A stretch of DNA of 64,000 nt from contig NC_016584.1 of NCBI RefSeq assembly GCF_000235605.1, positions 5,023,151-5,087,150 of the forward strand, read 5' to 3'. Both the position numbers and the translations under genes were made by a program. Origin of the DNA: Desulfosporosinus orientis DSM 765 (lineage in GTDB: Bacteria; Bacillota; Desulfitobacteriia; Desulfitobacteriales; Desulfitobacteriaceae). Of this stretch, positions 22,625-31,512 are shown in pieces; position 1 is the stretch's first letter, and the number at the start of each line of letters is the position of its first letter. Below the pieces are notes generated by a model. That model ran no database searches. It was not told the DNA's origin and was given only the letters and a program-made list of their open reading frames with translations.

Positions 22625-24670
22625 TTAGAATTCTTCGGTTAAAATCTGATAGATTGGTGCTCCTTCGCAGTGGGCAGGCATTCTTACACCTACTAATGTT
22701 GCAATAGTTGGGGCAATATCAACTTGTCTAATAGTTCTAGCTGTTGTAAAGTTTTCTTTAATTCCTGTCCCAGCTGCTAGAAAAATTGGGGAAACAGAAG
22801 TATCGAAAGCACCCTCTACAGTGGATAACCCATCACCATGTAAACGGCTAAATCCCTCATCGACAGTGAAGAAGATATCACCACACTGCGGACCGTTTGT
22901 TCCTAATACAACAGCGTCTTTATTCCGCATTGCAAGCCCGATAACACGCTGTCCTTTATATCTATAAGAGTACAGGTCAGACATAATTTTTCTTTCCAGT
23001 TCATATTTGTCCGCCGGGTCAACAATGCCATGGGCATCACGGCCCTTTAAGTTAATATAAATATAGTTACTTCGAGTTTGAACAGCTGTTGTCTTTTCCC
23101 AATCTACTTCTTTCAAAGTTTTACCGTTTTTATCCTTTTTCATTACGGTATAACCGAGTTCCTCCATTACTTGTACGTTCATGCCGCCATATTCACCAAT
23201 TTGTGGCGGGAATTCTTCCCCGACCAGTAAACCATGGTCGGCTAGAATCATGATGGTCCATCCTTCATCTAACAGATGTAAGAATTCTCCCAAATATTTG
23301 TCTGTCTGAATGTAAAACTTCCGGATAAAGTCCTGATTAACTTTAGGGTCAGTATAGCTCCAGCGCTCCAGGTTTTTCGCTAAATGCCAAAACATATGAC
23401 CTGCACAGTCAATATTATGCAAATGAGTAAATATTACTTGGTATTCACGATTATTAATTAAATGATTTAAAGCCTTTGCCTGCCATTGACAGTACGCATC
23501 CCAGGCTGGTTCATAAACATTCTCAACCAGGTAAGCATCTTCTCCCCCAACCAAGCTAACAGGCGGAACCGGGCCAACATGTTCAACGACATCTTTTAGC
23601 AATTCCTTGGGGTGAAATAATTTATCCTGGGCAGTATCCAGTGCGTTACTGATCCACATTTTCAGTTTTTTACCATCCGGAGAAAGTTCCAGGAGTTTCA
23701 TGGACCGACATGCAGGTTTTAATTCACCTTCTTTATTTATGTCGTCTACAATACCGGAAACCATTTTCCCGACTTCTAATACTACGATTGGTTTCTCTGC
23801 TTTCTTGTTTTTATAAATTGCTATATGGTCATAGATGCCCTCAGCATTCTTTAAAATCAGTGCGGGACGTCTTACAATACCATCGGATGTTAAAATAGTA
23901 AATTCTTTGGCATCTGCCGGTGCAGCTGCCCATCCTTCTGCATCTTTCAACGGGGAATTGACTAAATCATAATGAGGAATAGATTCAATGACCATTTCCA
24001 TATTTTCCGGTCCCATGATATATTCACGGATTTCAGCGCCTTTCATGGCAGCTTCACCATACCATATTTCCAGCATGTCGGTAGCTGGTTCTTCTTCTTC
24101 GGTAATAGCATCCAGATCGGAAATCATACAGCCAACGCCAGCAGGACGTTCTACTTTAGGAGCATATTGTAATTCTGTAATTTCCTCATCAGCAGCAATA
24201 ACTTTTTCCCAATCAAGTTGTGCCACACCCATGTTAACAGAACCCGGCTGTGTTCCATCAACAACGCTTAAATTTGGGCTGTCACTGGTCGGAGGCCAAG
24301 CGGAACCGGGCCAATGCCATACTAATGTTTTAATACCGGCTGCAGCAGTTACATTCCATAACTGCTCAGCTTCACAGTTTCTGGAATCCATATTATATAC
24401 AACAGCATCCAAGCTCTGTGGTGACTGCCGCCAAAAGCAGGTAATACCGTGTGTTCCTGGATAAGCTCCTGTTGCTAAAGTGGTCCAGCATGCAGGCGTA
24501 ATCGTTGGCAGGGCACCTAAATGGGATAAGTCTTTTCTTGCCGAACCTTTTTCAATGAATTTTTGTAGGTTGGGCATTATTCCTTCGGACAAGAATTTCC
24601 GGGTTATTTTGGGATCCATCCCATCTACCCCTAATACCAATAATTTCTTTGTCAATGCTTCTCTTTTCAC
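22625..24670 (-). CDS. Alkaline-phosphatase-superfamily protein (type I phosphodiesterase/nucleotide pyrophosphatase)
   Basis: About 681 residues. Phosphodiesterase/NPP motifs are visible: the metal-binding Asp in GVDGMD (D16), the nucleophile Thr in ACWTT (63-64) followed by TGAYPGTHGI, a later NIDCAGHMFWH and the ADHGL dimetal motif. There is no signal peptide or membrane helix, so it is probably cytoplasmic. A large insert between core motifs (about 130-360) makes it longer than typical NPPs (about 430). The substrate is unknown; such proteins cleave nucleotide, phosphonate or lipid phosphodiesters. The GTG start has GAGGAG 13 nt upstream; TTG at 24691 is an alternative. Confidence 0.8.
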   Translation of the reverse strand: MKREALTKKLLVLGVDGMDPKITRKFLSEGIMPNLQKFIEKGSARKDLSHLGALPTITPACWTTLATGAYPGTHGITCFWRQSPQSLDAVVYNMDSRNCEAEQLWNVTAAAGIKTLVWHWPGSAWPPTSDSPNLSVVDGTQPGSVNMGVAQLDWEKVIAADEEITELQYAPKVERPAGVGCMISDLDAITEEEEPATDMLEIWYGEAAMKGAEIREYIMGPENMEMVIESIPHYDLVNSPLKDAEGWAAAPADAKEFTILTSDGIVRRPALILKNAEGIYDHIAIYKNKKAEKPIVVLEVGKMVSGIVDDINKEGELKPACRSMKLLELSPDGKKLKMWISNALDTAQDKLFHPKELLKDVVEHVGPVPPVSLVGGEDAYLVENVYEPAWDAYCQWQAKALNHLINNREYQVIFTHLHNIDCAGHMFWHLAKNLERWSYTDPKVNQDFIRKFYIQTDKYLGEFLHLLDEGWTIMILADHGLLVGEEFPPQIGEYGGMNVQVMEELGYTVMKKDKNGKTLKEVDWEKTTAVQTRSNYIYINLKGRDAHGIVDPADKYELERKIMSDLYSYRYKGQRVIGLAMRNKDAVVLGTNGPQCGDIFFTVDEGFSRLHGDGLSTVEGAFDTSVSPIFLAAGTGIKENFTTARTIRQVDIAPTIATLVGVRMPAHCEGAPIYQILTEEF

Positions 24671-25225
24671 GATTGAATCACAACTCCTCAAATGGTTTTG
24701 CTTAGGATATCATCTTGAGATACAAAATTCACTCAATTTCATCAGAGAACGACCGTAGTCCTCTCTCCCCAGAACCCAATGGAGATTCTACTATAATTCA
24801 GACAAAGAACATACGTCCTTCTTCATATTCGGCAAATATCGATGTTACTTGTTTGATCACTCCTTCACAATCCTTTGATACTATAATATATCGAGTTTTG
24901 TCTTGAGCCTAGTGTCAATATGTTGTGGCAACATGATTGCTAAAGTCTTTACCTTTATCTGCAGCAATTATGCGTAAACACTCACAGCTCACTGCTATGC
25001 TTCTTTGAATGATTCACAAAGGTAAAACAAAAGTGCTGCTTTTACTCCTAAGCAGCACTAAGCTATTTAACTATATTACTTCCATACACCTTTATGGCTC
25101 ATAAATAGACTGTTGGCATTTGTATTGTCTCTTTAATAGTTCTTGAGACTTTCCATGTTCAATATATTAGGAGAAGAGGATTCTTCAGCGTACAAGTTGA
25201 GATTGCAAGAAAGAGGTGAGAACCG
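24671..25225. other. 555-bp intergenic region before the Na/Pi gene
   Basis: No protein gene with a convincing ribosome site was found. A candidate -35 TTGACA on the minus strand (24913-24918) precedes a TATA-rich block that could serve the phosphodiesterase gene, about 240 bp upstream of it. A perfect 10-bp inverted repeat lies at 25032-25059 with TTTTGTTTT on its minus-strand side. A 20-codon minus-strand frame beginning at a GTG behind AAGGA in the leader is weak. Confidence 0.4.
25032..25059 (-). terminator. Terminator-like hairpin on the minus strand
   Basis: AGTGCTGCTT pairs perfectly with AAGCAGCACT over 10 bp with an 8-nt loop; the minus-strand side continues TTTTGTTTT. No minus-strand gene lies immediately upstream (25060-25225), so it may end an unrecognised small RNA or be a relic. 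Confidence 0.5.
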
Positions 25226-26140
25226 CTGTCTATTGCCATTCTTGTACTAGGATTATGCCTTCTTCTCTGGGGAATGAAAATACTAAGACAAGGGCTTCAG
25301 TCCTTCGCCGGACATCGCCTCCATCAAGCTCTTCTATGGATGACTGCTACTCCTTGGCGCGGGTTTTGGAGCGGATCAATTTCCACAGCCCTACTTCAAT
25401 CAAGCACAGCTTTAACCGTTATGGCCGTTTCCTTCGTTGATGCGGGACTCCTTCCCTTTAGCAATGCTTTCGCTCTGATTTTAGGAAGCAATATTGGCAC
25501 AACATTAACAACCCAACTTCTAGCCTTTCCCCTTGATAAAATAACGCCTTATATTATGGTTTTTGGATCTCTGGGATTCCTCTTTATTCCTTCTCGCTGG
25601 CGTTTTCTTTCCCAATCAGTGTTCGGCTTGGGTGTTCTCTTCTTTGCACTGGGCTTACTTCAAGTAGGGATGGCCCCTCTTGTGGATTTGCCATCGATTC
25701 AGAACTTTCTGCGCCAACTGGGAGACAACCATCTCCAGGGGGTTATAGCGGGAACAGTTGTATCGGCCTTACTGCATTCATCTAATGCAACAACCGGAAT
25801 AGTAATGCTGCTTACAGCGGACGGCTGGATAACCCTTCCTACCGCACTGGCCTTTATTTTTGGTGCAAATATCGGCACATGTTTTACAGCAGTTATAGCA
25901 GCTCTTGCCTCTTCTCGAGCTGCTCAGCGTGTAGCATTATTTCATGTCTTGTTGAATGTTTTTGGAGTGGTATTATTCTTCCCTTTTGTCGAACCGCTGG
26001 CCAAAGGACTCACCTTCCTGGGAGGGAGCCTTTCGCGGCAGGTTGCCAACGCCCATACCATCTTTAACCTGCTGTCGTCCCTTTTAGCATTTCCGCTGCT
26101 CCCTGGGGCAACGCGATTACTCAAAAAAGTGCTTCCTTAG
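25226..26140 (+). CDS. Na/Pi cotransporter family (PNaS type II) membrane protein
   Basis: About 304 residues and highly hydrophobic. It contains the two QSS-type repeats of the SLC34/NptA family: STALLQSSTALTVM and a second inverted-repeat copy SALLHSSNATTGIVM. Both are followed by GSNIGTTLT / GANIGTCFT motifs. It should import phosphate with sodium, as in YqeW-type transporters without a PhoU domain. The reading frame opens after a TGA at 25217. Homology (LGLCLLLWGMKILRQGLQ) starts before the first ATG (25274), so translation probably begins at CTG 25226, 6 nt from GAGGTGA. ATG 25274 would lose the first helix. Confidence 0.85.
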   Translation: MSIAILVLGLCLLLWGMKILRQGLQSFAGHRLHQALLWMTATPWRGFWSGSISTALLQSSTALTVMAVSFVDAGLLPFSNAFALILGSNIGTTLTTQLLAFPLDKITPYIMVFGSLGFLFIPSRWRFLSQSVFGLGVLFFALGLLQVGMAPLVDLPSIQNFLRQLGDNHLQGVIAGTVVSALLHSSNATTGIVMLLTADGWITLPTALAFIFGANIGTCFTAVIAALASSRAAQRVALFHVLLNVFGVVLFFPFVEPLAKGLTFLGGSLSRQVANAHTIFNLLSSLLAFPLLPGATRLLKKVLP

Positions 26141-26356
26141 GACGCTCGGGTCGGGCAGCTTCGCCACATCCGCTCACCACAGCATTCCGAGGCTCGCCCA
26201 CTCACGGCTGCGAGAGCTACGCCAAACCTCCGGGTAATACCTGTAGTGAACCTGGCTCCGCATTCCCCGCAGCCGCTTGTGGGCTTAACCGCCTCTCCAT
26301 GCAATGGGTTCGCTCCTGTGGACAAAGCTGCCCTAACTTTTGGGTCTGGGGTTCGC
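26141..26356. other. GC-rich element of unknown nature between Na/Pi gene and mobB
   Basis: 216 bp exactly fill the gap between two convergent stop codons. The GC content is clearly higher than the flanking genes. It contains short imperfect repeats (TGGCGTAGCT / TGGCGAAGCT; GCATTCC twice) and several GC-rich potential stems. An open frame of about 75 codons crosses it on the minus strand, but it begins inside mobB and has no ribosome site. It does not look like a simple terminator; a mobile repeat or structured RNA is possible. Confidence 0.4.
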
Positions 26357-26881
26357 TTAAGCATTCTTTTTTATGTTAAATACTGTTTGAATGAGATCAC
26401 AAAGTCCTTTTGCGTCATCCAAGTTAAAACAAGGGATCCCATTATCAAATTGAATATCGCTGGCGATAGCGATAAGTTCATCTCGTTTAGAGAATAGCTC
26501 CTGATGTACAGCCGAACGAAAGACTTCTATCTTCGGCTTGTCAGCATGCTTGTACCCTTCTGTAAAAATAACATCAACCCCATGAATACGAGATAATACC
26601 TCATCAAGAGGCTGATCTTCGGAAACACGTTCTAGAACGGCAATCCTTTGCGGAGAGCTGATTGCTACCACATCAGCACCTGCCTGATCATGACGCCAAG
26701 TGTCTTTGCCCGGCTGGTCCATCTCAAAACCATGAACGTCATGTTTGAGAGTTGCTACCCTCCAGCCTCGCTGCTTTGCTTCGCGGATAAGTTTTTCCAA
26801 GAGGGTCGTTTTACCGGAGTTGGACTTTCCCCCGACAATTGAAATGACAGGAATTTGGTTCCTTTTTCCTTTAATGTCCAT
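26357..26881 (-). CDS. mobB: Molybdopterin-guanine dinucleotide biosynthesis protein MobB
   Basis: A 174-residue P-loop GTPase-like protein, with GGKSNSGKTT (17-26), the ATLKHDVHGFEMDQPGKDTWRH region start and a VIFTEGYKHADKPKIEV segment, both typical of MobB. It assists MobA in making the bis-MGD form of molybdenum cofactor for formate dehydrogenase or nitrate/DMSO reductase-type enzymes. It starts at ATG 26881, one base after the moeA stop, with GGGAG inside the end of moeA. The upstream moeA and this gene form a Moco pair; mobA is not in the window. Confidence 0.95.
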   Translation of the reverse strand: MDIKGKRNQIPVISIVGGKSNSGKTTLLEKLIREAKQRGWRVATLKHDVHGFEMDQPGKDTWRHDQAGADVVAISSPQRIAVLERVSEDQPLDEVLSRIHGVDVIFTEGYKHADKPKIEVFRSAVHQELFSKRDELIAIASDIQFDNGIPCFNLDDAKGLCDLIQTVFNIKKNA

Positions 26882-26882
26882 C

Positions 26883-28094
26883 TCAAGTCTCCCAATCCGT
26901 GATCCAACGTGCCATCATCAGTTCTCCTACCTCTACTGCTCCATGATTTGCCGGTACGTCAATTAACAAATGACTGCCAATCATGGAGCGAAGAATCCCA
27001 GATCCCTGGGCAGGGGAAAGATCCGCACATATTTCCCCATCTTTAAAGACTGCCCGGGCACGTAAAAAACGGCGTTGTTTCCCGCCCTTGTTAAAGGCAC
27101 TTGCCATTTTGACGGGAAACACTTCTTCTGAACCTCTTCGTCCTGCAAATTTGCGCAGTGCCGGACGAACCAAGAGTTCAAAGGTAACCATAGCTGCCGC
27201 CGGATTTCCAGAAAGAGAGAAAAAGAACTGATTTCCTTTTTGACCCACGGAAGCAGGGGTTCCAGGTTTTAAATTCAGCTTCCAGAACAACATTTCACAC
27301 CCATACTCTGCAAAGGCATCACGAATGATATCGTAATCCCCAACAGATGCCCCCCCTGTAGTGATGATGATGTCGGCATCGACAACCTTTCTTAACGCTT
27401 CAAGAGTATCGTCAATTTGATCGTTGACAATGGGAATTATTAAAACCTCACAACCAGCCTGTTGAAGCATTCCCCTCAAAGTATAACTATTACTGTTATA
27501 TATCTTTCCCGGATTTAAGGGCTGTCCTACGTCCATTAGCTCCGATCCTGAAGAGAGCAGTCCTACCCGAGGACGGCGGTAGACTTTGATTTCGCTCAAG
27601 CCGACAGCCGCCAGCAAGCCAACGGCAGGAGGTGTCAAATAAAACCCCTGTCTCAGTAAAACATCTCCACCTTTTATTTCTTCCCCTTTATGTACGATAT
27701 TCGAGCCCGGAGCTACTGGGCGAAAAATCCTTACTTTGTCACCAATTGCCTCCGTGTCTTCCATACGTACAACACAATTAGCGCCGGAAGGTATGGGCGC
27801 ACCTGTAAAAATTTTAACAGCCTCTCCGATATCAATTACCCGGTCTAAAAACGTTCCTGCCGGAATTTCAGCAACAACCTTCAATTGAAGCGGACGGGGA
27901 TCCGTATCGGTAGCAATATAGGCATACCCATCGAGAGGTGAGCGTGCAAAAGGAGGCATGGCAATCTGGGATACCACATCTTCAGCCAAGACACGAAAAT
28001 ATCCGTCTGCAATACCAACACACTCTGTATCAACAGGCTGAATACGGTCAAGGACTAATTGCAACGCTTCCTCTAAATCTATCATTGTTTTCAT
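26883..28094 (-). CDS. moeA: Molybdopterin molybdenumtransferase MoeA
   Basis: A 403-residue enzyme that inserts molybdate (or tungstate) into adenylylated molybdopterin. The MoeA N-terminal PPFARSPLDGYA, the GAPIPSGAN segment and the MoeA/MogA-like domain TTGGASVGDYD (about 235-250) followed by KPGTPAS and SLSGNPAAA are all present. The ATG has GGAGG 11 nt upstream. It is directly followed by mobB. Together with selA in this window it fits an organism making Mo/W- and Se-dependent formate dehydrogenase (inference). Confidence 0.96.
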   Translation of the reverse strand: MKTMIDLEEALQLVLDRIQPVDTECVGIADGYFRVLAEDVVSQIAMPPFARSPLDGYAYIATDTDPRPLQLKVVAEIPAGTFLDRVIDIGEAVKIFTGAPIPSGANCVVRMEDTEAIGDKVRIFRPVAPGSNIVHKGEEIKGGDVLLRQGFYLTPPAVGLLAAVGLSEIKVYRRPRVGLLSSGSELMDVGQPLNPGKIYNSNSYTLRGMLQQAGCEVLIIPIVNDQIDDTLEALRKVVDADIIITTGGASVGDYDIIRDAFAEYGCEMLFWKLNLKPGTPASVGQKGNQFFFSLSGNPAAAMVTFELLVRPALRKFAGRRGSEEVFPVKMASAFNKGGKQRRFLRARAVFKDGEICADLSPAQGSGILRSMIGSHLLIDVPANHGAVEVGELMMARWITDWET

Positions 28095-28170
28095 AGATCT
28101 CTAATCCTCCGCTATAATCCTCATTACACTTTTTTATAACACAAGTGTATCGATAATTCCAATCAAAGTC

Positions 28171-28197
28171 AAAAAAAACCTGTCTAAACGACAGGTT
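28171..28197 (-). terminator. Intrinsic terminator after fapA
   Basis: AACCTGTC (28177-28184) pairs perfectly with GACAGGTT (28190-28197) around a 5-nt loop; eight T follow on the minus strand. The stem begins at the last base of the fapA stop codon. Confidence 0.85.
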
Positions 28198-30164
28198 CAA
28201 TCTATTGGATTGGCCTTGAGTTTTTCAATTTGAACTCGACCTTGATCCCGATAAATTTCCAAGTTGCGATATGGTTCTTCTATCTGAATAATTTCTTTTC
28301 CCACCGCGATTACCACATTAGCATGGCAGTAGTTTACAGAAAGATGGCTTTCCGGGCTAATTTGTACATAAGTTGAGCTAACCTCTGAACCTCCCAGTTC
28401 GCGAATTTGGACCCTTCCTCCTGCAAAAATTTTTCCACCTCGACATACTCCCTCAATTGTAACATCACCCTCAACACGAATATTCGAGTTATAGGTCCCC
28501 TTGTGACACTCAAAGGCCCCTCCACACTCGATAGTTGCTCCTTGAGCATAACTAACGACAAGACTGAGTTTATCCGGAATCTCGAGGGTCAGACTTTCTG
28601 CAAATTGTACAAAGGCTTGATTCACTCGCTGAAGAAGAGGTATCGACTGTGCTTCCAAAGGACCTAAACCCGTCAAAAAGCGTTTCGCTGTTTGACTAGT
28701 AACAATTAAACCCTCAGTGATCAGTTCATCATTCTTATTTTCAAAAATAAATTTATCTAATCGATTTGCTAGTTTGGGAAGCTCTGCATATTGTTTTTCT
28801 ATTATTAGTTTTAGACATTGTCCAGGCTTTAAATTGGCAGCCTTTGATGTCTTAGCTAAGTCTGCAGTGTGCCGCAAACAGACTCCAAGTTGATTTTGAA
28901 GCTCAGAAATAAGCCTCAGAAGTTCTGAACGAACAACAAATTTCTCCCCAACGATTATTTTTCCGCCTAAAAGGTTCTGATGAATTAGAGCCCCTTTTTC
29001 TGCTCTGATCTCTGCATGTGAAACAGATCCCCGAATTTCTATCTTTCCCTGTGCAAAAACTCGCAGCCCATCTTGGACATTTCCATTCACGAAAACATCC
29101 CCAGGGAATTCAATACTTCCGGTAGCTATATCCACATCTTGATTTAGAACATAAACATGCTCAACCATATAGGTTCTTTCGTCAATACGTATCGGTTGTC
29201 CGGCGCATGCGGAGATAACTTCCAGCTCGTCAGCAGAAAGAGACACATTCTTCTTAACACGAAATTGAAAATCCTTAAACGAAGACGCAGGAAGGTCTTT
29301 CCCCAACACGTCTTTTCCAGGAACTCCAGGCCTGCCGGGAATTTTACGAGCTAAGACGGAACCTTTTTCCACCAGCTTAACCTTTGAAGCCAAAAAATCT
29401 ATTTTTTTCCCTTCTTGACTACATATCTCTTGTGGCGCCCCAACAAAATCTTCAAGGCGAGCGTGGACGGGGGGAATCGGAAGAGTGGCTTCAGCAACAA
29501 CAACCTCTTTAGAGCCTTTGACATCCATTATTTCTTTCCACGCCTCCTTACGGCGCCCATGAACTATGTTTAAATGCTCTAAGTCAGAATTTAACTTTGC
29601 TTCATCCCAAATCTCACCTTGAGCCGGCAGGCTCTCCCAAGTAACATACTGAGCTAGATTAATCTCTTCCTCAACTGGAAGATTATCTGGAAGAATATAA
29701 TGCCCAGGTAATTCGTGCTTAACTTTGGCTGCAACAGACAATCCCTGAAATCGAATCTCCAGTTCCCATGTCAGAAACCCAGCCTGAACCAAAGGATAGA
29801 ACTCCACCTGATCACCATGACTTACCCGAAAAGGTTTATCTTGAATAATACCTTTAAACTTTACCTCCCCTACATCCCAGAAAGGTATAAACTGTTTTAC
29901 CCCTTCACCTAGGGTGATAAGGTATTTGCTTCCATCCCAAATTACTTGACTAGGCATTAAGTTGGGATTATGGCTTTGCTCCTGCCAAATTAGACGAACC
30001 TTCCACTGTCGGGAAAAAAAGCCAGGTTTATTAAGTACTTCAAGAGCAATGTCTTCAGGCAAAATATTCAGTTTATTTGCCCACTCTTCTTTTATATTAT
30101 CTATTGACTGAGTTTGTATTATTGTATCTGGGATACCAACCACCCCATTCTTTCTTTTTTCCAT
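28197..30164 (-). CDS. FapA family protein (DUF342)
   Basis: A 655-residue cytoplasmic protein. Residues about 15-60 resemble the Jag-N/KhpB N-terminal fold found before many DUF342 cores. The centre carries the FapA signature VEKGSVLARKIPGRPGVPGKD region start and a beta-helix-like run (about 340-420) of short hydrophobic repeats (VNGNVQDG, KIEIRGSV, AEIRAEKG). A helical middle (about 425-530) and a second beta-helix (about 535-620) follow. Its biochemical role is not known; related proteins affect polymer or envelope processes and flagellar genes. The start ATG 30164 has a poor ribosome site. Confidence 0.85.
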   Translation of the reverse strand: MEKRKNGVVGIPDTIIQTQSIDNIKEEWANKLNILPEDIALEVLNKPGFFSRQWKVRLIWQEQSHNPNLMPSQVIWDGSKYLITLGEGVKQFIPFWDVGEVKFKGIIQDKPFRVSHGDQVEFYPLVQAGFLTWELEIRFQGLSVAAKVKHELPGHYILPDNLPVEEEINLAQYVTWESLPAQGEIWDEAKLNSDLEHLNIVHGRRKEAWKEIMDVKGSKEVVVAEATLPIPPVHARLEDFVGAPQEICSQEGKKIDFLASKVKLVEKGSVLARKIPGRPGVPGKDVLGKDLPASSFKDFQFRVKKNVSLSADELEVISACAGQPIRIDERTYMVEHVYVLNQDVDIATGSIEFPGDVFVNGNVQDGLRVFAQGKIEIRGSVSHAEIRAEKGALIHQNLLGGKIIVGEKFVVRSELLRLISELQNQLGVCLRHTADLAKTSKAANLKPGQCLKLIIEKQYAELPKLANRLDKFIFENKNDELITEGLIVTSQTAKRFLTGLGPLEAQSIPLLQRVNQAFVQFAESLTLEIPDKLSLVVSYAQGATIECGGAFECHKGTYNSNIRVEGDVTIEGVCRGGKIFAGGRVQIRELGGSEVSSTYVQISPESHLSVNYCHANVVIAVGKEIIQIEEPYRNLEIYRDQGRVQIEKLKANPID

Positions 30165-30273
30165 AATACCATAATTTTACCCATGCCCTATAGGTCTTTA
30201 GTCCTAAATAGTCACAGATTTTACTCAAAAAGAGTACTACAGAAAAGAAACTTTTATCTATGAAACTAGAAAC

Positions 30274-30314
30274 CCGATCTACAACAAACCAATAATATTG
30301 GTGTTATAGATCGG
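30274..30314 (-). terminator. Long hairpin after the LCP gene
   Basis: CCGATCTA pairs with TAGATCGG, continuing through an inner CCAATA/TATTGG stem. On the minus strand it begins just after the LCP stop. The following T tract is interrupted, so termination strength is uncertain. Confidence 0.55.
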
Positions 30315-30327
30315 CTTAGAAAATTAT

Positions 30328-31425
30328 TTAGGGTGATAAAGTTTTCTCAACTTCTTCCTGAAAAACCTGATATCCCGGAGATTTTTGTCCGTTAGGATCT
30401 TGGCTGTTGCCCGGCACCTGTGGCAGAGGCTTACTGGGGGTAGGGATAACCGGTTTTAACAAATCCACGGGTTCCTGGTTGATTACTTTGTCCGTCGTCT
30501 GTCCTTGGAATAAGTTCTGTACTACTTCCTTGGCTTCCTTGGGATCTACCTTCCAATAGCTTACTCCATCCAAATCCAGAAAGGATCCTGGAAGAGTCTG
30601 AGATATCACATTTGAACTATCAAATTTAACTGCTACTTTAGCCAGTGCCAGTATATCTTTCATAGATAAATTGGTGTTGACAGCATCCATTAACTGAGGA
30701 ATGAGAAAAGGCAGTTTGGGAATTGTGCTAAGCTGAAACATTTCCTTAGCAACTGCTTTCAGCACGACCTGCTGCCTTGCAGTTCTGGAAATATCCGCTA
30801 AAGCATCGTGTCGAAATCGAGCATACTGTAAAGCCTTTGTACCATCCAGATGTTGCTCGCCTTTCCGCAGATTGATATACCCGTCCTCATCATCACCTGT
30901 CTCATAGTACATATTTTTCTCAACATTGACGGTAATCCCGCCTAATGTATCAATAATTTTCTTAAATCCTTGAAAGTTCGTCTGAACATAACCGGCGATG
31001 CCAACTCCTGTTAACTCCTCAACCGTACTTTGCAGGGTAGACAAATCTGTCAAGGCAACAATCTCATTAATTTTCAAATAACCATGACCTGCAAGCTCTA
31101 CTCTTGTATCCCGAGGTATGGAAAGAAAGCTGGCTCGCCGGGTTTCCGGATCAACGCTTGCCAAAATAATGGTATCTGTACTGAATTTGGTTTGTTCAGG
31201 GCGTTGGTCTGCTCCGATTAGCAAGACACTGACTCTGTTTTTAATCCCCTTATCGGTTAAATCCGTTATATGGTCATCCGGCAGCACTATTTGTCCCGAC
31301 TCATAAAAGACCTTATACCCTACAAATCCGCCTGCGGCGATGATTGTTAAGGCAGCCGCCATCAGGATCAACCTTATCGCACGACGCACATTACCAACTC
31401 CATTAAGTTTAACATCTCCTACCAT
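30328..31425 (-). CDS. LytR-CpsA-Psr (LCP) family cell-envelope enzyme
   Basis: About 365 residues: a short cytoplasmic head, one membrane helix (about 19-40), then the extracellular LCP domain. Signature stretches are VLLIGADQRPEQTKFSTDTI, SIPRDTRV and YARFRHDALADISRTARQQ start, with the arginines and aspartates that bind the polyprenyl pyrophosphate and metal. LCP proteins attach teichoic-acid-like or capsular polymers to peptidoglycan. A Pro/Gln-rich tail (about 315-365) follows. The start is uncertain: ATG 31425 or TTG 31434, neither with a strong ribosome site. Confidence 0.9.
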   Translation of the reverse strand: MVGDVKLNGVGNVRRAIRLILMAAALTIIAAGGFVGYKVFYESGQIVLPDDHITDLTDKGIKNRVSVLLIGADQRPEQTKFSTDTIILASVDPETRRASFLSIPRDTRVELAGHGYLKINEIVALTDLSTLQSTVEELTGVGIAGYVQTNFQGFKKIIDTLGGITVNVEKNMYYETGDDEDGYINLRKGEQHLDGTKALQYARFRHDALADISRTARQQVVLKAVAKEMFQLSTIPKLPFLIPQLMDAVNTNLSMKDILALAKVAVKFDSSNVISQTLPGSFLDLDGVSYWKVDPKEAKEVVQNLFQGQTTDKVINQEPVDLLKPVIPTPSKPLPQVPGNSQDPNGQKSPGYQVFQEEVEKTLSP

Positions 31426-31512
31426 TATAACCAACTTTATTATTTCGCAAAAATCTTATTAAATTAATCTAATTTCAAATTATAAAGTTCTCTTAATGCA
31501 TATGTTTTAGAT

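Noticed and set aside
25216-25440. 74-codon plus-strand frame starting at GTG 25216
   Set aside because: It is a shadow of the Na/Pi transporter frame, with no hydrophobic pattern or family features.
26141-26356. GC-rich element considered as SRP RNA, RNase P RNA or tRNA-Sec
   Set aside because: The conserved SRP GGAA-tetraloop context, RNase P core motifs and a tRNA T-loop were not found on either strand.
26137-26364. 75-codon frame on the minus strand in the GC-rich element
   Set aside because: It begins inside the end of mobB, lacks a ribosome site, is Arg/Gly/Ala-rich as any frame in GC-rich DNA, and shows no recognisable domain.
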